64,000 nucleotides of DNA, taken from the NCBI RefSeq assembly GCF_000787375.1, contig NZ_JRJU01000002.1:124001-188000 (forward strand). Reading direction: 5' to 3'. The notes beneath the pieces were generated by a model. It made no database searches. It was not told where the DNA came from and saw nothing but the letters and a program-made list of their open reading frames with translations. Origin of the DNA: Halalkalibacter okhensis (GTDB lineage Bacteria > Bacillota > Bacilli > Bacillales > Bacillaceae_D). Of this stretch, positions 27,244 through 36,734 are shown one piece after another (position 1 is the stretch's first letter; every line of letters starts with the position of its first letter). A program made the position numbers and the translations under genes.

Positions 27244-28242
27244 TCACCCCTTCCTATTTAGCTTTAGCTCTTTACGTCTATCAAGTAAAAGTGCAGCTAC
27301 AATAATTAAACCTTTTGCCATCATCTGGTCATAATTACTTAACCCCATAAGAACAAAAACGTTATTAAGTACACCTATAATCAGAACACCCACTAATGTA
27401 CGAGAAATATTGCCTGCTCCACCTGCTAAACTAGTACCCCCAATAGCAACAGCAGCAATAACATCTAATTCAAAGCCAACACCTACGACTGGAGAAGCAT
27501 TCAAGGTTTGGGAGCTTCTAATTAAACCACCTATTGAAACAAGTACGGCTACAATCATAAACGTAATGGTTCGAATACGATGAATGGGAATGCCAGACAA
27601 TCGAGCCGCTTCATGATTTGCTCCTGTTAGGTAGATTGATCTTCCGAACGTCGTATACTTCAACACTACATGCAAAATAATAGAAAAGAAGATTAACGTA
27701 ACAATAGGTGCAGGAATGCCTAGAAATGAACCATTCCCAAACCAAGTGAAAACAGCGTCTCGTTCAGGATTTAATGTGAATCCTCCTGTATATAAGAGGG
27801 CTAGTGAAGCAAGGATTGTTCCTGTACCAAATGTGATCATAATGGAAGCACCAAAGTCACCTTTAATAAATTGAAGAATCGTTCCATTTATTAGACCGAC
27901 GACTAATGCTACAAGAACAACAGCAAAGATCGCTCCAATTGTTCCTAAGAAGGGCTGTAAACCAACAATTAATACGGCACTTAAAGACAGCATCCCTGCT
28001 ACAGATAAGTCAAAAAATCTGCCAATAACAACATAGGTCATTCCTATGGCACCTAAACCTAGTACAGAAATTTGAGTTAATATATTTAAAAGGTTGCCTT
28101 TTGTCAGAAAAACTGGTGATAAAATTGCACCAATAATGATTAAAATCAATAATGCTAAAACTGGACCTAAATCAGCTACATCCATTTTGCTCTTCATTCG
28201 TTTTATTTGAGTGTCAGTTCTTTTTTCCGTAACTGTTTCCAC
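27244..28242 (-). CDS. Ribose-type ABC transporter permease (RbsC-like), first copy
   Basis: The BPD_transp_2 permease (332 aa from this start) has the GGTSLAGGAGNISRTLVG coupling loop and an extended polar N-terminus before the first helix. GTG 28242 is chosen because GGGGTGG lies 5 bp upstream. A GTG 9 bp earlier abuts the ribosome site. It partners the next permease and the double-domain ATPase. Two different permeases plus one ATPase suggest a heterodimeric sugar/polyol channel. Confidence 0.86.
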   Translation of the reverse strand: METVTEKRTDTQIKRMKSKMDVADLGPVLALLILIIIGAILSPVFLTKGNLLNILTQISVLGLGAIGMTYVVIGRFFDLSVAGMLSLSAVLIVGLQPFLGTIGAIFAVVLVALVVGLINGTILQFIKGDFGASIMITFGTGTILASLALLYTGGFTLNPERDAVFTWFGNGSFLGIPAPIVTLIFFSIILHVVLKYTTFGRSIYLTGANHEAARLSGIPIHRIRTITFMIVAVLVSIGGLIRSSQTLNASPVVGVGFELDVIAAVAIGGTSLAGGAGNISRTLVGVLIIGVLNNVFVLMGLSNYDQMMAKGLIIVAALLLDRRKELKLNRKG

Positions 28243-28258
28243 TATAACCACCCCTTTC

Positions 28259-29737
28259 TTAAACTAGTGCTTTTTGAAGAATCTTTTCAGGACTTGCTTC
28301 AGATCCTGCCAGTTCTCCTTTTACCTGACCTTCATGGAGAACCACAATTCGATCACTTAAAGCAATAAGCTCCGCCCAGTCAGACGAAATCAATAAAACT
28401 GACTTTCCATTTTTGACTAGGTCTTGAATGACCGTATAAATCTCTCGCCTAGCCCCAACATCGACACCTCTTGTCGGTTCATCGAGTATTAAAATATCGG
28501 CATCCGAAAATAAATACTTTGCAACGACTACCTTTTGCTGATTCCCTCCACTTAAATTCACGGCTAATTGATGAATGGATGGTGTCTTAATACTAAGCTT
28601 TTGAACCAATTCCTTAGAAGCCTCATTTTCCTTAAACCAACGGATAAATCCAAGCTTATTTATCTTTTTCAATGCCGCCATTGTAAAGTTTCGATTCAAT
28701 GAAAATTTTGTAATAAGTCCGTGTTCTTTTCGATCCTCTGGAACAAGAGCAATTCCGAGTTCAATTGCCTTTCTCGGATTCGAAACGTTAATCTTTTTAC
28801 CTTTGTATACTAATTCACCTTCATCAAACTTATCGGCTCCGAAAATGCAACGAGCTATTTCTGTTCTACCCGCCCCTACTAAACCTGCAATACCGAGAAT
28901 TTCACCTTTTTTCAACTGAAAGCTTACATTTCGGAGCTTCCCTTTTAGACTAAGATTGTTCACGGATAATATCTCATCACCGAGTTCTAACGTTTCCATA
29001 GTTGGATATTCTTCCTCGACATCACGACCAACAATCCCTCTAATGATCTCTTCTCTACTAGTTTCTTTTACAACTTTTGTGTCAATTGCTTCTCCATCTC
29101 GCATAATCGTGATCCGATTGCATATGCGATCAATTTCTTCTAAGCGATGGGAGATATAAATGACCGTTACTCCTTGTTTAATTAAGGTTTTAATCGTTTC
29201 AAACAACTGTGTTAATTCAGATCCACTTAATACAGCAGACGGTTCATCCATAATAATTAAATCGGCATTAAAGGAAAGTGCTTTGGCAATTTCAACCTGT
29301 TGCATTTGAGCTACACTAAGATCTCTCACAATCGTAGCTGGGTTTATGTCTGTTCCAACCTGTTTTAAATAATATGTTGCTTTCTCATGGACTTCTTTCC
29401 AATTCACATTGTATTTACTGCCAAAAAGCCTTCCCAAAAATATATTTTCAGCGACTGATAGCATTGGTACAAGGCTAAGCTCCTGATGAATAATGACGAT
29501 TCCTTTATGCTGGGCATCGAGCGGAGATGAAAATTCTACTTTTTCACCTTTAAAGTATATCTCGCCCTCATCTGGCTGAATCACCCCTGAAAGCACCTTC
29601 ATTAATGTCGATTTCCCAGCACCGTTCGCACCAAGAAGTCCATGGACTTCTCCTTTACGAACTTCTAATTCTATATCTTTAAGCGCCTTTACTCCTGGAA
29701 ATGATTTGCTGATTCTCTTCATTTCTAAAATACTCAT
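28259..29737 (-). CDS. Sugar ABC transporter ATPase, duplicated domains (RbsA/MglA-like)
   Basis: The protein (492 aa from this start) carries two ABC domains: Walker A GANGAGKST near 37 with LIIMDEPSAVLSG, and a second half with GLVGAGRTE (degenerate Walker A), LSGGNQQKVVVAKYL signature and LILDEPTRGVDVGA. This is the RbsA/MglA/XylG layout. I prefer ATG 29737 over the GTG 9 bp upstream, because GGGTGAT is then well spaced. It energises uptake by the neighbouring permeases. Confidence 0.9.
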   Translation of the reverse strand: MSILEMKRISKSFPGVKALKDIELEVRKGEVHGLLGANGAGKSTLMKVLSGVIQPDEGEIYFKGEKVEFSSPLDAQHKGIVIIHQELSLVPMLSVAENIFLGRLFGSKYNVNWKEVHEKATYYLKQVGTDINPATIVRDLSVAQMQQVEIAKALSFNADLIIMDEPSAVLSGSELTQLFETIKTLIKQGVTVIYISHRLEEIDRICNRITIMRDGEAIDTKVVKETSREEIIRGIVGRDVEEEYPTMETLELGDEILSVNNLSLKGKLRNVSFQLKKGEILGIAGLVGAGRTEIARCIFGADKFDEGELVYKGKKINVSNPRKAIELGIALVPEDRKEHGLITKFSLNRNFTMAALKKINKLGFIRWFKENEASKELVQKLSIKTPSIHQLAVNLSGGNQQKVVVAKYLFSDADILILDEPTRGVDVGARREIYTVIQDLVKNGKSVLLISSDWAELIALSDRIVVLHEGQVKGELAGSEASPEKILQKALV

Positions 29738-29779
29738 TACTATCACCCACTCGTATTTTTTCTGGCACGAATATTAAAC

Positions 29780-29807
29780 AGAAGGGCTTATTTACTAAAG
29801 CCCTTCT
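29780..29807. terminator. Intercistronic hairpin after the binding-protein gene
   Basis: AGAAGGGCTT pairs with AAGCCCTTCT over an 8-nt loop, between the binding protein and the ATPase. This is a typical place for partial termination or mRNA protection that raises binding protein over the membrane parts. Confidence 0.65.
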
Positions 29808-29843
29808 TAAAGATTCTAAGGTTATACTAGAACTAGATTCTTA

Positions 29844-30845
29844 TTAATAAGTCGGCGTAAAGCTATCTAAGTTGTCAATCGTCAGTTTTCCTAAAGGAAC
29901 ATCGACAACTTTATCTACTTCTTCACCATTAATGACTTTTTTTGCTACCTCCATTTGCATTTCAGCCGTCCAAACTAAATCTTCCGTTACCGTTCCATAC
30001 ATTTCTCCAGCTTCTATTGCATCAACTGCCTCAAATGTTCCACCTAAACTAATGACAGAAACTTGATCTAGCTTGCCCTCTTGTCTTAGAGCTTGAATCG
30101 CTCCCATTGCCATATCATCGTTGTGGACGAAAACACCATCAAGGTCAGGATACTTCGTTAAGTAGTTTTGCATAATCGCTAATGCTCTTGAACGGTCCCA
30201 TTGCTCTGACACTTGTTTCTCTAAAATTTCAACATTTGTTCCTTCTAATGCTTGCTCAAAGCCTGCCGTTCGCTCTGTCACCGTAATTCCAGGGTCTCCT
30301 TCAATAATGGCTACCTTTCCTCCATCTACTAGCGCCTCTTGCATCAATTCAGCAGCAAGATTACCCGCTTTAATATTATCTGGCCCCACAAATGAGGCAA
30401 TATATTCATCAGCAGACGGCGAAACTGGAAGTGTACCAACAATAACGTGAATGCCAGCTTCATGTAGTTCTTTAACACTTGGTACAATCCCCTCTGGATC
30501 AATAACGTTCACAAATACAGCATCTACACCTTGTGTTAATAGATTTCTAGCTTGTGTCGCTTGTGTTTGTGGGTCAAATTGCGCATCCATGTTTACAATA
30601 GTTCCATTTGCCTCAGCCGCAACTTCTTCAAGTCTATTTAGAATCACCTGAACTGGTGGAACAGATGTCGCAGACCACAATGCACCAATGACAAAATCTG
30701 AGTCACTAGTATCCACGTTTTCAGTTGGAGCTGGATCAGCTGGATTAGCTGGGTTTTCGTTTGATGAACTTTGGTTTGCTGAACCACATGCTGCTAAAGT
30801 CAAAACAGCCACCAATGAAACCATTAGTAAATAAAATCTGTTCAT
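29844..30845 (-). CDS. Sugar-binding lipoprotein, RbsB/LacI-fold family
   Basis: The 333-aa lipoprotein (lipobox TLAAC, Cys20) has a periplasmic-binding Peripla_BP_4 fold: GALWSATSVPPVQVILNRLEE, DAVFVNVIDPEGIVPS, DGVFVHNDDMAMGAIQAL (all typical of RbsB/YtfQ-like proteins). Ligands of the family are sugars, polyols and autoinducer-2. It is separated from the transketolase genes by about 210 bp containing a cre-like site and weak hairpin, so it may have an internal promoter as well as operon read-through. Confidence 0.87.
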   Translation of the reverse strand: MNRFYLLMVSLVAVLTLAACGSANQSSSNENPANPADPAPTENVDTSDSDFVIGALWSATSVPPVQVILNRLEEVAAEANGTIVNMDAQFDPQTQATQARNLLTQGVDAVFVNVIDPEGIVPSVKELHEAGIHVIVGTLPVSPSADEYIASFVGPDNIKAGNLAAELMQEALVDGGKVAIIEGDPGITVTERTAGFEQALEGTNVEILEKQVSEQWDRSRALAIMQNYLTKYPDLDGVFVHNDDMAMGAIQALRQEGKLDQVSVISLGGTFEAVDAIEAGEMYGTVTEDLVWTAEMQMEVAKKVINGEEVDKVVDVPLGKLTIDNLDSFTPTY

Positions 30846-30962
30846 AAGTATTTCCCCCTGCTAAATTAGTTTTTTATAAGTATAAATTCTAAGTTCTTCT
30901 ATTTTTTCTCTAGAACTTTTAAAGTGACATAAATAGCATTGTAAACTCCCCATAATATTTTT

Positions 30963-30976
30963 CGTAAACGCTTTCA
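30963..30976. promoter_or_regulatory. cre-like site before the binding-protein gene
   Basis: CGTAAACGCTTTCA matches the cre consensus with one mismatch. It lies 117 bp upstream of the binding-protein start in the longest internal gap of the operon, so CcpA may tune the ABC genes separately. Confidence 0.6.
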
Positions 30977-31053
30977 GTTTCTGGTTAGTGTTTTGTTTAA
31001 AATCTGAGGAAGCTCAGCTAATAGTTGGATGATACTAGCTGATTAGCTTCTAT

Positions 31054-32019
31054 TTACTTCAAGAAATCCTTAACTGTTTCAGCGATTCCTTCTGGTGCCA
31101 TCCCATAATAACGGTAAACTTCGTCTGGCTCACCAAGCACACAAAATTCGTCTGGGAGAGCAATTCGTTTAAACCGACAAGGAATACTAGATTCAGCAAT
31201 CAATTCTGCAACCGCCCCACCAAGTCCACCGTTGATACTATGGTCTTCTACTGTGACAATACATCCAGTTTCTGATGCTGCTTGCAAGACAGCTTCTTCA
31301 TCAAACGGTTTAATTGTATGCATATCTAATACTCTTGCATGAATCCCTTGCTTTGCAAGTTCTTCAGCCGCTTTGAATGACCAATATACACTGCTACCTG
31401 TACCAATAAGTGTTAAATCAGTGCCTTCCTTCACTTTGATTGCTTTACCAATTTTAAATTCATAATCATTATCCGCATACACATCTGGCTCTGCTCCCCG
31501 TGCAATGCGAATGACCATTGGACCTGGATAGACCATAGATTCTCTAACAACTCTTGCACACTGATTGGCATCAGCAGGACAAACAATCGTTAAGTTAGGT
31601 ACTGCCCGGTAAAAGGCAAGATCAGCAATCACATTATGTGTTGGGCCTCCACCTGATGTAACACCCGCATGAGTTCCTATTAATCTAACAGGTACATCGT
31701 TGTAGGCAATATCGGCATGTATTTGATCTGCAGCTCTTAATGGTAGAAATGGTCCAAATACTTGTGAAAATACGACTTTTCCTGAAAGTGCCAAGCCTGC
31801 TGAAACCCCTACTTGATTCGCTTCAGCAATTCCCACATTAAAGCAACGATCTGGATAATCGGCCATAAATTTTCCTACTGTAGAAGAAGGAGCTACGTTA
31901 TCAGAGCAAGTAAAAGCAAATTCTAACCCTTCTTCAGCCATTTTTCTTAATTCCGTCCCATACACTTCTCTAGCAGATGATAAAATCTCGTCAAAATTTA
32001 ATGTTACTCTAGTCGTCAT
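31054..32019 (-). CDS. Transketolase-like protein, C-terminal subunit
   Basis: The 321-aa protein carries the pyrimidine-binding and C-terminal domains of a transketolase: CFNVGIAEANQVGVSAGLAL (with the ThDP-activating glutamate), GTHAGVTSGGGPTHNVIADL, and the C-terminal VTVEDHSINGGLGGAVAELI. It needs the N-terminal subunit encoded immediately upstream. Their reading frames touch (TAATG junction). Split transketolases often act on specialised ketoses rather than the pentose phosphate cycle. Confidence 0.88.
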   Translation of the reverse strand: MTTRVTLNFDEILSSAREVYGTELRKMAEEGLEFAFTCSDNVAPSSTVGKFMADYPDRCFNVGIAEANQVGVSAGLALSGKVVFSQVFGPFLPLRAADQIHADIAYNDVPVRLIGTHAGVTSGGGPTHNVIADLAFYRAVPNLTIVCPADANQCARVVRESMVYPGPMVIRIARGAEPDVYADNDYEFKIGKAIKVKEGTDLTLIGTGSSVYWSFKAAEELAKQGIHARVLDMHTIKPFDEEAVLQAASETGCIVTVEDHSINGGLGGAVAELIAESSIPCRFKRIALPDEFCVLGEPDEVYRYYGMAPEGIAETVKDFLK

Positions 32020-32888
32020 TATTGTCTCACCTTCCTTGTATTTTCAATGGACTCAATTGCCTCTTCTAACTTTTCTTTACTTAATGAACCTGCATGCCAG
32101 CCAACAACATTTTCCATAAAAGCTACACCAGCACCTTTTACCGTATTTGAAATGATACAGACTGGTTTTCTTCTTACATGAGGGTCTGATTCAGGAAGAG
32201 ATTCCAATGCCTCGCAAACTTCTCTCATGTCATTCCCATTAATTTCAATAACATCCCATCCAAATGCCTTTAGTTTTTCATCAAGTGGGTCCACAGTAAC
32301 GGTGTTGGCCGTATTGCCTGACATTTGTAGATCATTTTTATCCACAATAGCAACTAGGTTCCCCAATTGGTATTGACCTGCTGCCATAAATGCTTCCCAG
32401 TTTGTTCCTTCTTGAAGCTCACCATCCCCTAAAATACAGAACGTTCTCCACTTTTCACCAGACATTCTTGCACCTAAAGCAAGCCCAGTTGCAATTGGTA
32501 AGCCGTGACCTAAAGAACCTGTTGACGCTTCAATCGCTTCAATGTATTTACGATTTGGGTGCATACTAAATTTGCCTGTTGCAAGCGTGTTAAAATGCTC
32601 AACCATATAATCCATTGTGTACATTCCTAAATCTGAATAGATCGTATACAACGTCTCACCACAATGTCCTTTACTTAAAATAAGTCTGTCTCGATCAGGC
32701 ATTTCTGGATTTGTTGGATCATAATTCATATATTTATAGTAAAGTGCGACAGCCACATCAACCATCGACAACTCTCCACCTAAATGCCCTGCTGTTGCAA
32801 TGCGATAAATATACGTACATAAATCTTTTCTAATATCAATGGCTTTATCTTCAAGCTGTGTGACTAATTCGATATCAACATTTCCCAT
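32019..32888 (-). CDS. Transketolase-like protein, N-terminal (ThDP-binding) subunit
   Basis: The 289-aa protein has the diphosphate-binding domain: IATAGHLGGELSMVDVAVAL, RLILSKGHCGETLYTIY, and the ThDP/Mg motif GDGELQEGTNWEAFM to VDKNDLQMSG. With the C-terminal subunit it makes an active transketolase that moves a two-carbon ketol unit. No sugar kinase is present in the operon, which hints at a non-phosphorylated ketose or one phosphorylated elsewhere. Confidence 0.88.
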   Translation of the reverse strand: MGNVDIELVTQLEDKAIDIRKDLCTYIYRIATAGHLGGELSMVDVAVALYYKYMNYDPTNPEMPDRDRLILSKGHCGETLYTIYSDLGMYTMDYMVEHFNTLATGKFSMHPNRKYIEAIEASTGSLGHGLPIATGLALGARMSGEKWRTFCILGDGELQEGTNWEAFMAAGQYQLGNLVAIVDKNDLQMSGNTANTVTVDPLDEKLKAFGWDVIEINGNDMREVCEALESLPESDPHVRRKPVCIISNTVKGAGVAFMENVVGWHAGSLSKEKLEEAIESIENTRKVRQ

Positions 32889-32923
32889 GTGTCATAACCT
32901 CTTTTCTTAGAATTTACTAACTT

Positions 32924-33970
32924 TTATTCATCACATTTAATTAATACTTTTGGATACTTTCCACTCATATGAGCATCAAACGCTTCGACTCCTTGTGTAA
33001 GTGAAAATACTTTTTGTATAAAAGGCTCTAAATCTAGTTTAGGAAGCATTTGGACAGCCCTTGGAAAGGCATAAGGTGCCACAAATATCCCTGAAATCGT
33101 CAATTCGTTGAAATAACATTTATCATAAAGGTTTAATGGCATTTCATACTCTTTCGGAAACATCGCAATATATAATACCGTTCCTCCTTTAGCTGCAATC
33201 TCTAATGCAACATTTGCAGCTCTTGGAGATCCTGATGCTTCAATCACTACATCAAATCCTCGACCATCATTGATTTGATTTGACTCCTCTTCGACATCCT
33301 GATTAATTGGGTCAATGACATAATCTGCCCCAAATTGTTTTGCTAGATTTCTTCTTTCTTCAATAGGTTCAATTAGTGTTAACGATGTTGCTCCAAAATG
33401 TTTAAGCATTTGCAAGGTTAATAGGCCAATAGGTCCACCACCTGAAATCGCGACACGCTGTCCGACCTTCATATTGGCTTTATCGACAATTCTTACTGCA
33501 ATTGCAACTGGCTCCAATAAACAAGCCTCTTCTAAAGATACGTCATCTGGAATCTTCCAAACTTGTGACTCATGCCAAACAATCGTTTCAGCCATTCCTG
33601 GCCGGTTATAATCGAAGAGATTTTCACAAAATTGCTCCTGTCCGTTTAAGCAGTAGTAGCATGTGCCACAAAACTTAAGGAAATTACCAGCCACTCTATC
33701 TCCAATTTTCAATCCCTTTTTCGTAGCCTTTGAACCCAGTTCCACGATCGTCCCGGATACTTCATGACCTAGACCAAATGGGGGCTCGAGGTCAAAGACT
33801 CCTTCCACTAAATGAGGGTCTGAACCACAGATGGAGCAATAGGCTACCTTCAGTCGCACATCTTCTTCTCCTAACTCCTGTTCTGGGAAATCTAGGACCT
33901 CCACTCTCCCTCTTGTTTCCACATTTGGATCTTTCAAGCTACCAATCTTTGTCACTGCAACTGTTTTCAA
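32924..33970 (-). CDS. Zinc-dependent alcohol/polyol dehydrogenase (MDR family)
   Basis: The 348-aa medium-chain dehydrogenase has the catalytic zinc site (YCSICGSDPH and GLGHEVSG), structural zinc cysteines (CGTCYYCLNGQEQFC) and a nucleotide fold AISGGGPIGLLTL. The type covers threonine, sorbitol and butanediol dehydrogenases that oxidise secondary alcohols with NAD(P)+. It lies between the SDR and the transketolase subunits in the operon, so it probably makes the ketose on which the transketolase acts. Confidence 0.88.
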   Translation of the reverse strand: MKTVAVTKIGSLKDPNVETRGRVEVLDFPEQELGEEDVRLKVAYCSICGSDPHLVEGVFDLEPPFGLGHEVSGTIVELGSKATKKGLKIGDRVAGNFLKFCGTCYYCLNGQEQFCENLFDYNRPGMAETIVWHESQVWKIPDDVSLEEACLLEPVAIAVRIVDKANMKVGQRVAISGGGPIGLLTLQMLKHFGATSLTLIEPIEERRNLAKQFGADYVIDPINQDVEEESNQINDGRGFDVVIEASGSPRAANVALEIAAKGGTVLYIAMFPKEYEMPLNLYDKCYFNELTISGIFVAPYAFPRAVQMLPKLDLEPFIQKVFSLTQGVEAFDAHMSGKYPKVLIKCDE

Positions 33971-33988
33971 AAGAGCACCTCCTGTTTA

Positions 33989-34774
33989 TTAAATCGTTGA
34001 TGCAAATCCTCCATCAACACTGATCGTAAATCCATTAATATAATCTGATGCACTGCTTGCTAGGAACAAAGCGGTTCCCATCAAATCATATGGATCGCCC
34101 CATCGACCTAGAGGAATGCGGTCATTGATTTTGTTGTAGTACTCTTTATTTTGACTGATTTCTTGATTTACTTCTGTCACGAGAAACCCAGGTGCAATGG
34201 CATTGGTTTGAATGTTGTATTGCCCCGTTTCTGCTGCAAACACTCTTGTTAAACCAACGATTCCATGCTTACTCGTTGTATACGGTGGACATTTCTTATC
34301 TGCAGTGAAGGCAAGAGCTGAAGCAATATTAATAATTTTTCCTGACTTTTGTTCTATCATTTCCTTTGCCACTCTTTTGCTTAAGTAATAGACTGCATTT
34401 AAATTAATGTCCATGATCTTTTCCCAGGCTGCGTCTGGATATTCCGTGAATTCTCCAAACTTACTTGCTCCAGCATTATTGACAAGAATATCAATTCTGC
34501 CGTATTCCCTCATACATGTATCAACGATATTTTGAATATAGTTTTTATCTGTTAAATCGCCTTGTAGAAACTTTACTTTTTGTCCGGTTTCTTCAACTAA
34601 TTGTGTGATTTCTGAAACATCTTCTGTTAGATGCGGGATAAATAAATCCGCTCCAGCCTTTGCGAAAGCTACTGCGTATGCCATTCCAAGTCCTTGATTA
34701 GCTCCGGTCACAATAGCAACTTTGCCTTTTAATGAAAATAGATTCAATGAAAAATCAGTTATTTTGTTTTCCAT
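33989..34774 (-). CDS. Short-chain dehydrogenase/reductase
   Basis: The 261-aa SDR has cofactor motif TGANQGLGMA (about 19-28), NNAGAS, the catalytic serine in NIASALAF and YTTSK. The C-terminus (DYINGFTISVDGGFAS) is of the classical gluconate 5-dehydrogenase/KduD type. It is the first gene of the eight-gene operon and the closest to the GGTGT promoter. It likely oxidises or reduces a hydroxyl on the imported compound. Confidence 0.88.
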   Translation of the reverse strand: MENKITDFSLNLFSLKGKVAIVTGANQGLGMAYAVAFAKAGADLFIPHLTEDVSEITQLVEETGQKVKFLQGDLTDKNYIQNIVDTCMREYGRIDILVNNAGASKFGEFTEYPDAAWEKIMDINLNAVYYLSKRVAKEMIEQKSGKIINIASALAFTADKKCPPYTTSKHGIVGLTRVFAAETGQYNIQTNAIAPGFLVTEVNQEISQNKEYYNKINDRIPLGRWGDPYDLMGTALFLASSASDYINGFTISVDGGFASTI

Positions 34775-34835
34775 ACTAACCTCCTTATGTTCTGTTTTAT
34801 CTACAATTAAAGTATTTCTTGTGCTACCATTACAT

Positions 34836-34849
34836 TGAATACGCTTACT
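34836..34849. promoter_or_regulatory. cre-like site 2 (weaker)
   Basis: TGAATACGCTTACT differs from the cre consensus at two positions but keeps the ACGCTTAC core of sites 1 and 3 and the same distance from its promoter. On its own it would not be called. Confidence 0.4.
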
Positions 34850-34929
34850 AACGAATGATCAGATAGCTATTTTTTCTCTTTATTTCATTTTCTAAAATGA
34901 ATTTTTGTATGTATCTTGTTGTTAAATAC

Positions 34930-34990
34930 ATTGTACTGAATTGATTCTTAATTCTGGTGTTCATTTTTTAGCAATAGGTGTTATTTTTTA
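34930..34990 (-). promoter_or_regulatory. GGTGT direct-repeat promoter 2 (SDR/transketolase/ABC operon)
   Basis: GGTGTT at 34956 and 34977 are 21 bp apart, joined by TTTTTTAGCAAT. On the minus strand TACAAT (34935-34930) is the -10 box, 21 bp after the repeat. It faces the SDR operon and backs onto the divergent AraC gene, so the regulator may also control itself from here. Confidence 0.72.
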
Positions 34991-35084
34991 TAATTTTCCG
35001 ATGATTTTCAATAGTATTTTTTTATCTATAGAAAAAAGAATTCAGATGTTGTAAAATCTATTTAATCTTATGGAGGGGGTACCT

Positions 35085-36701
35085 ATGAGTCTATCAATCA
35101 TTTTGTGCGCCGAAGATGAAATTTCATCTATTATTACTGAGTTCGCTGCTAATAATACGAAAGAATTTTCGATTACTTACGTCACTAATTCCTATGAAAC
35201 ATGTATTGATAAGGCTGTTGAACTAAAGGCTGATATTATTATTTTTCAGCTTCTCCATCCTATATACAGAGTGCAGAATTTTTTTGTTGATTTAATGCAC
35301 GCCAATATTTCTCCAACCCTACTTGCCTTTCATTTAAAGCCTGAAAATGTAATCGCTTACTCAGTTACTAGCAACCCAAATCAACATCTACTTAACCGTT
35401 TAAAACATTTTTTTCAACTCTCCTTAATCGAAAGATACAATTGCCGATTTAATACGATCGGTGAAGCAAAAGATTCAAATCTTATTATGAATTCGAGAAT
35501 TAAAACATTAGAAAAAGCAGAATATCTCAAAGACATTTTACGAGGAGTTACTTATAATGAATTTTTATATTATAAGAAAATAGCTAACCTTAATCTAAAT
35601 TTATCCGGCTACTATCTGTACATTTGTAATTTATTAGACATCGAATATTCGGATCATGATCTCAATAAAAATATTTATTACTTTGTTGGGGAAGAGTTTG
35701 TGAAGGAGTCTCAAGACGTGTTAGATTCATATCATGGAGGCGAAGCTTTTTATATCAATCCACTATTAATAGGAATTATTATAAATGCTGATCACTCTAA
35801 GAGCGAGGCGACTCAACAGCGAGTTCTATTAGAAGTTACAAACAAACTTAATAAAGTAATGGATATGAAAACAGCTTTAAAGTACAGAAGTACCTATATT
35901 AAAAATATTGAAGATATCAGGGAAGGATATGAAGCATTTCATCGACAACAAATTTACTTTTTCTTTTGCCAAGATGCACCTTTAATTACTCAAGAATACA
36001 TCCATTCAATAAGAAAAGAAATTGACTATACGGTCATTGATGAAATTCTTAGAGAAATTAAAGAAATTATTAACCTAAATATCGCTGATCCGAAACTCAT
36101 ACAATTAATTAAACAGCTATTCTTAGATTATGTGAAACCTAGCTTAAGCTATAATTTATTTTATTACTGTCAAACTTCATTGTTAAGTGCACTAGTAACC
36201 AAATATAATAGCTTATGCAATAATACGTTTAGCGACAGTTATTCTCCAAGAGAATTATTTTATTGCTCCATTGAACAACGGTGTAATGACTTTATCGAAA
36301 ATATCCTATTACTAAAAGGCAAGCTTTCCAATAGTACAATGGTCAAAAACTCTTTTGTTCTACAAGCCATTGATTTTATTCATAATCATTATGCAGATGA
36401 GATTACCGTAAACTACATTGCTGAAAATCTGAATATTAGCAATTCCTATTTAAGTCAAATGTTTACAAAGGAGATGGGGATAAGTCCAATAAAATACCTT
36501 GTTTCCTATAGGATTCAAAAGGCAAAAGAATTAATTTCATCCTCTAAAGATTTGTTAGTAGCTGACGTCGCTTCGAAAGTTGGCTTTTTTGAAGTCAAAC
36601 ACTTTTCTAAAACATTTAAAAAGGTTACGGGGTTAACTCCTATGCAGTATAAGAAAAATCATGGAAAAATTGAATTCATCACAGTAAAAGGAACAAATTA
36701 G
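35085..36701 (+). CDS. AraC-family regulator with degenerate receiver domain (YesN-like)
   Basis: The 538-aa protein ends in a double helix-turn-helix AraC DNA-binding domain (ITVNYIAENLNISNSYLSQM, then VASKVGFFEVKHFSKTFKK and GLTPMQYKK). The first 120 residues resemble a YesN-type receiver (ILCAEDE acidic pocket), but the phospho-acceptor position in ADIIIFQLLHP is Gln, not Asp. A long helical middle part links the two. No sensor kinase is adjacent. Start ATG 35085 has GGAGGGGG upstream. I infer that it binds the three GGTGT direct repeats and responds to a ligand rather than phosphorylation. Confidence 0.85.
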   Translation: MSLSIILCAEDEISSIITEFAANNTKEFSITYVTNSYETCIDKAVELKADIIIFQLLHPIYRVQNFFVDLMHANISPTLLAFHLKPENVIAYSVTSNPNQHLLNRLKHFFQLSLIERYNCRFNTIGEAKDSNLIMNSRIKTLEKAEYLKDILRGVTYNEFLYYKKIANLNLNLSGYYLYICNLLDIEYSDHDLNKNIYYFVGEEFVKESQDVLDSYHGGEAFYINPLLIGIIINADHSKSEATQQRVLLEVTNKLNKVMDMKTALKYRSTYIKNIEDIREGYEAFHRQQIYFFFCQDAPLITQEYIHSIRKEIDYTVIDEILREIKEIINLNIADPKLIQLIKQLFLDYVKPSLSYNLFYYCQTSLLSALVTKYNSLCNNTFSDSYSPRELFYCSIEQRCNDFIENILLLKGKLSNSTMVKNSFVLQAIDFIHNHYADEITVNYIAENLNISNSYLSQMFTKEMGISPIKYLVSYRIQKAKELISSSKDLLVADVASKVGFFEVKHFSKTFKKVTGLTPMQYKKNHGKIEFITVKGTN

Positions 36702-36730
36702 TAAATCACTACTAATTTGTTCCTTTTTTT
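36686..36730. terminator. Bidirectional terminator between AraC gene and aldehyde dehydrogenase
   Basis: AAAGGAACAAATTAGTA pairs with TACTAATTTGTTCCTTT and is followed by T's on both strands. It overlaps the AraC stop codon and lies directly before the convergent dehydrogenase stop. Confidence 0.85.
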
Positions 36731-36734
36731 ACAA

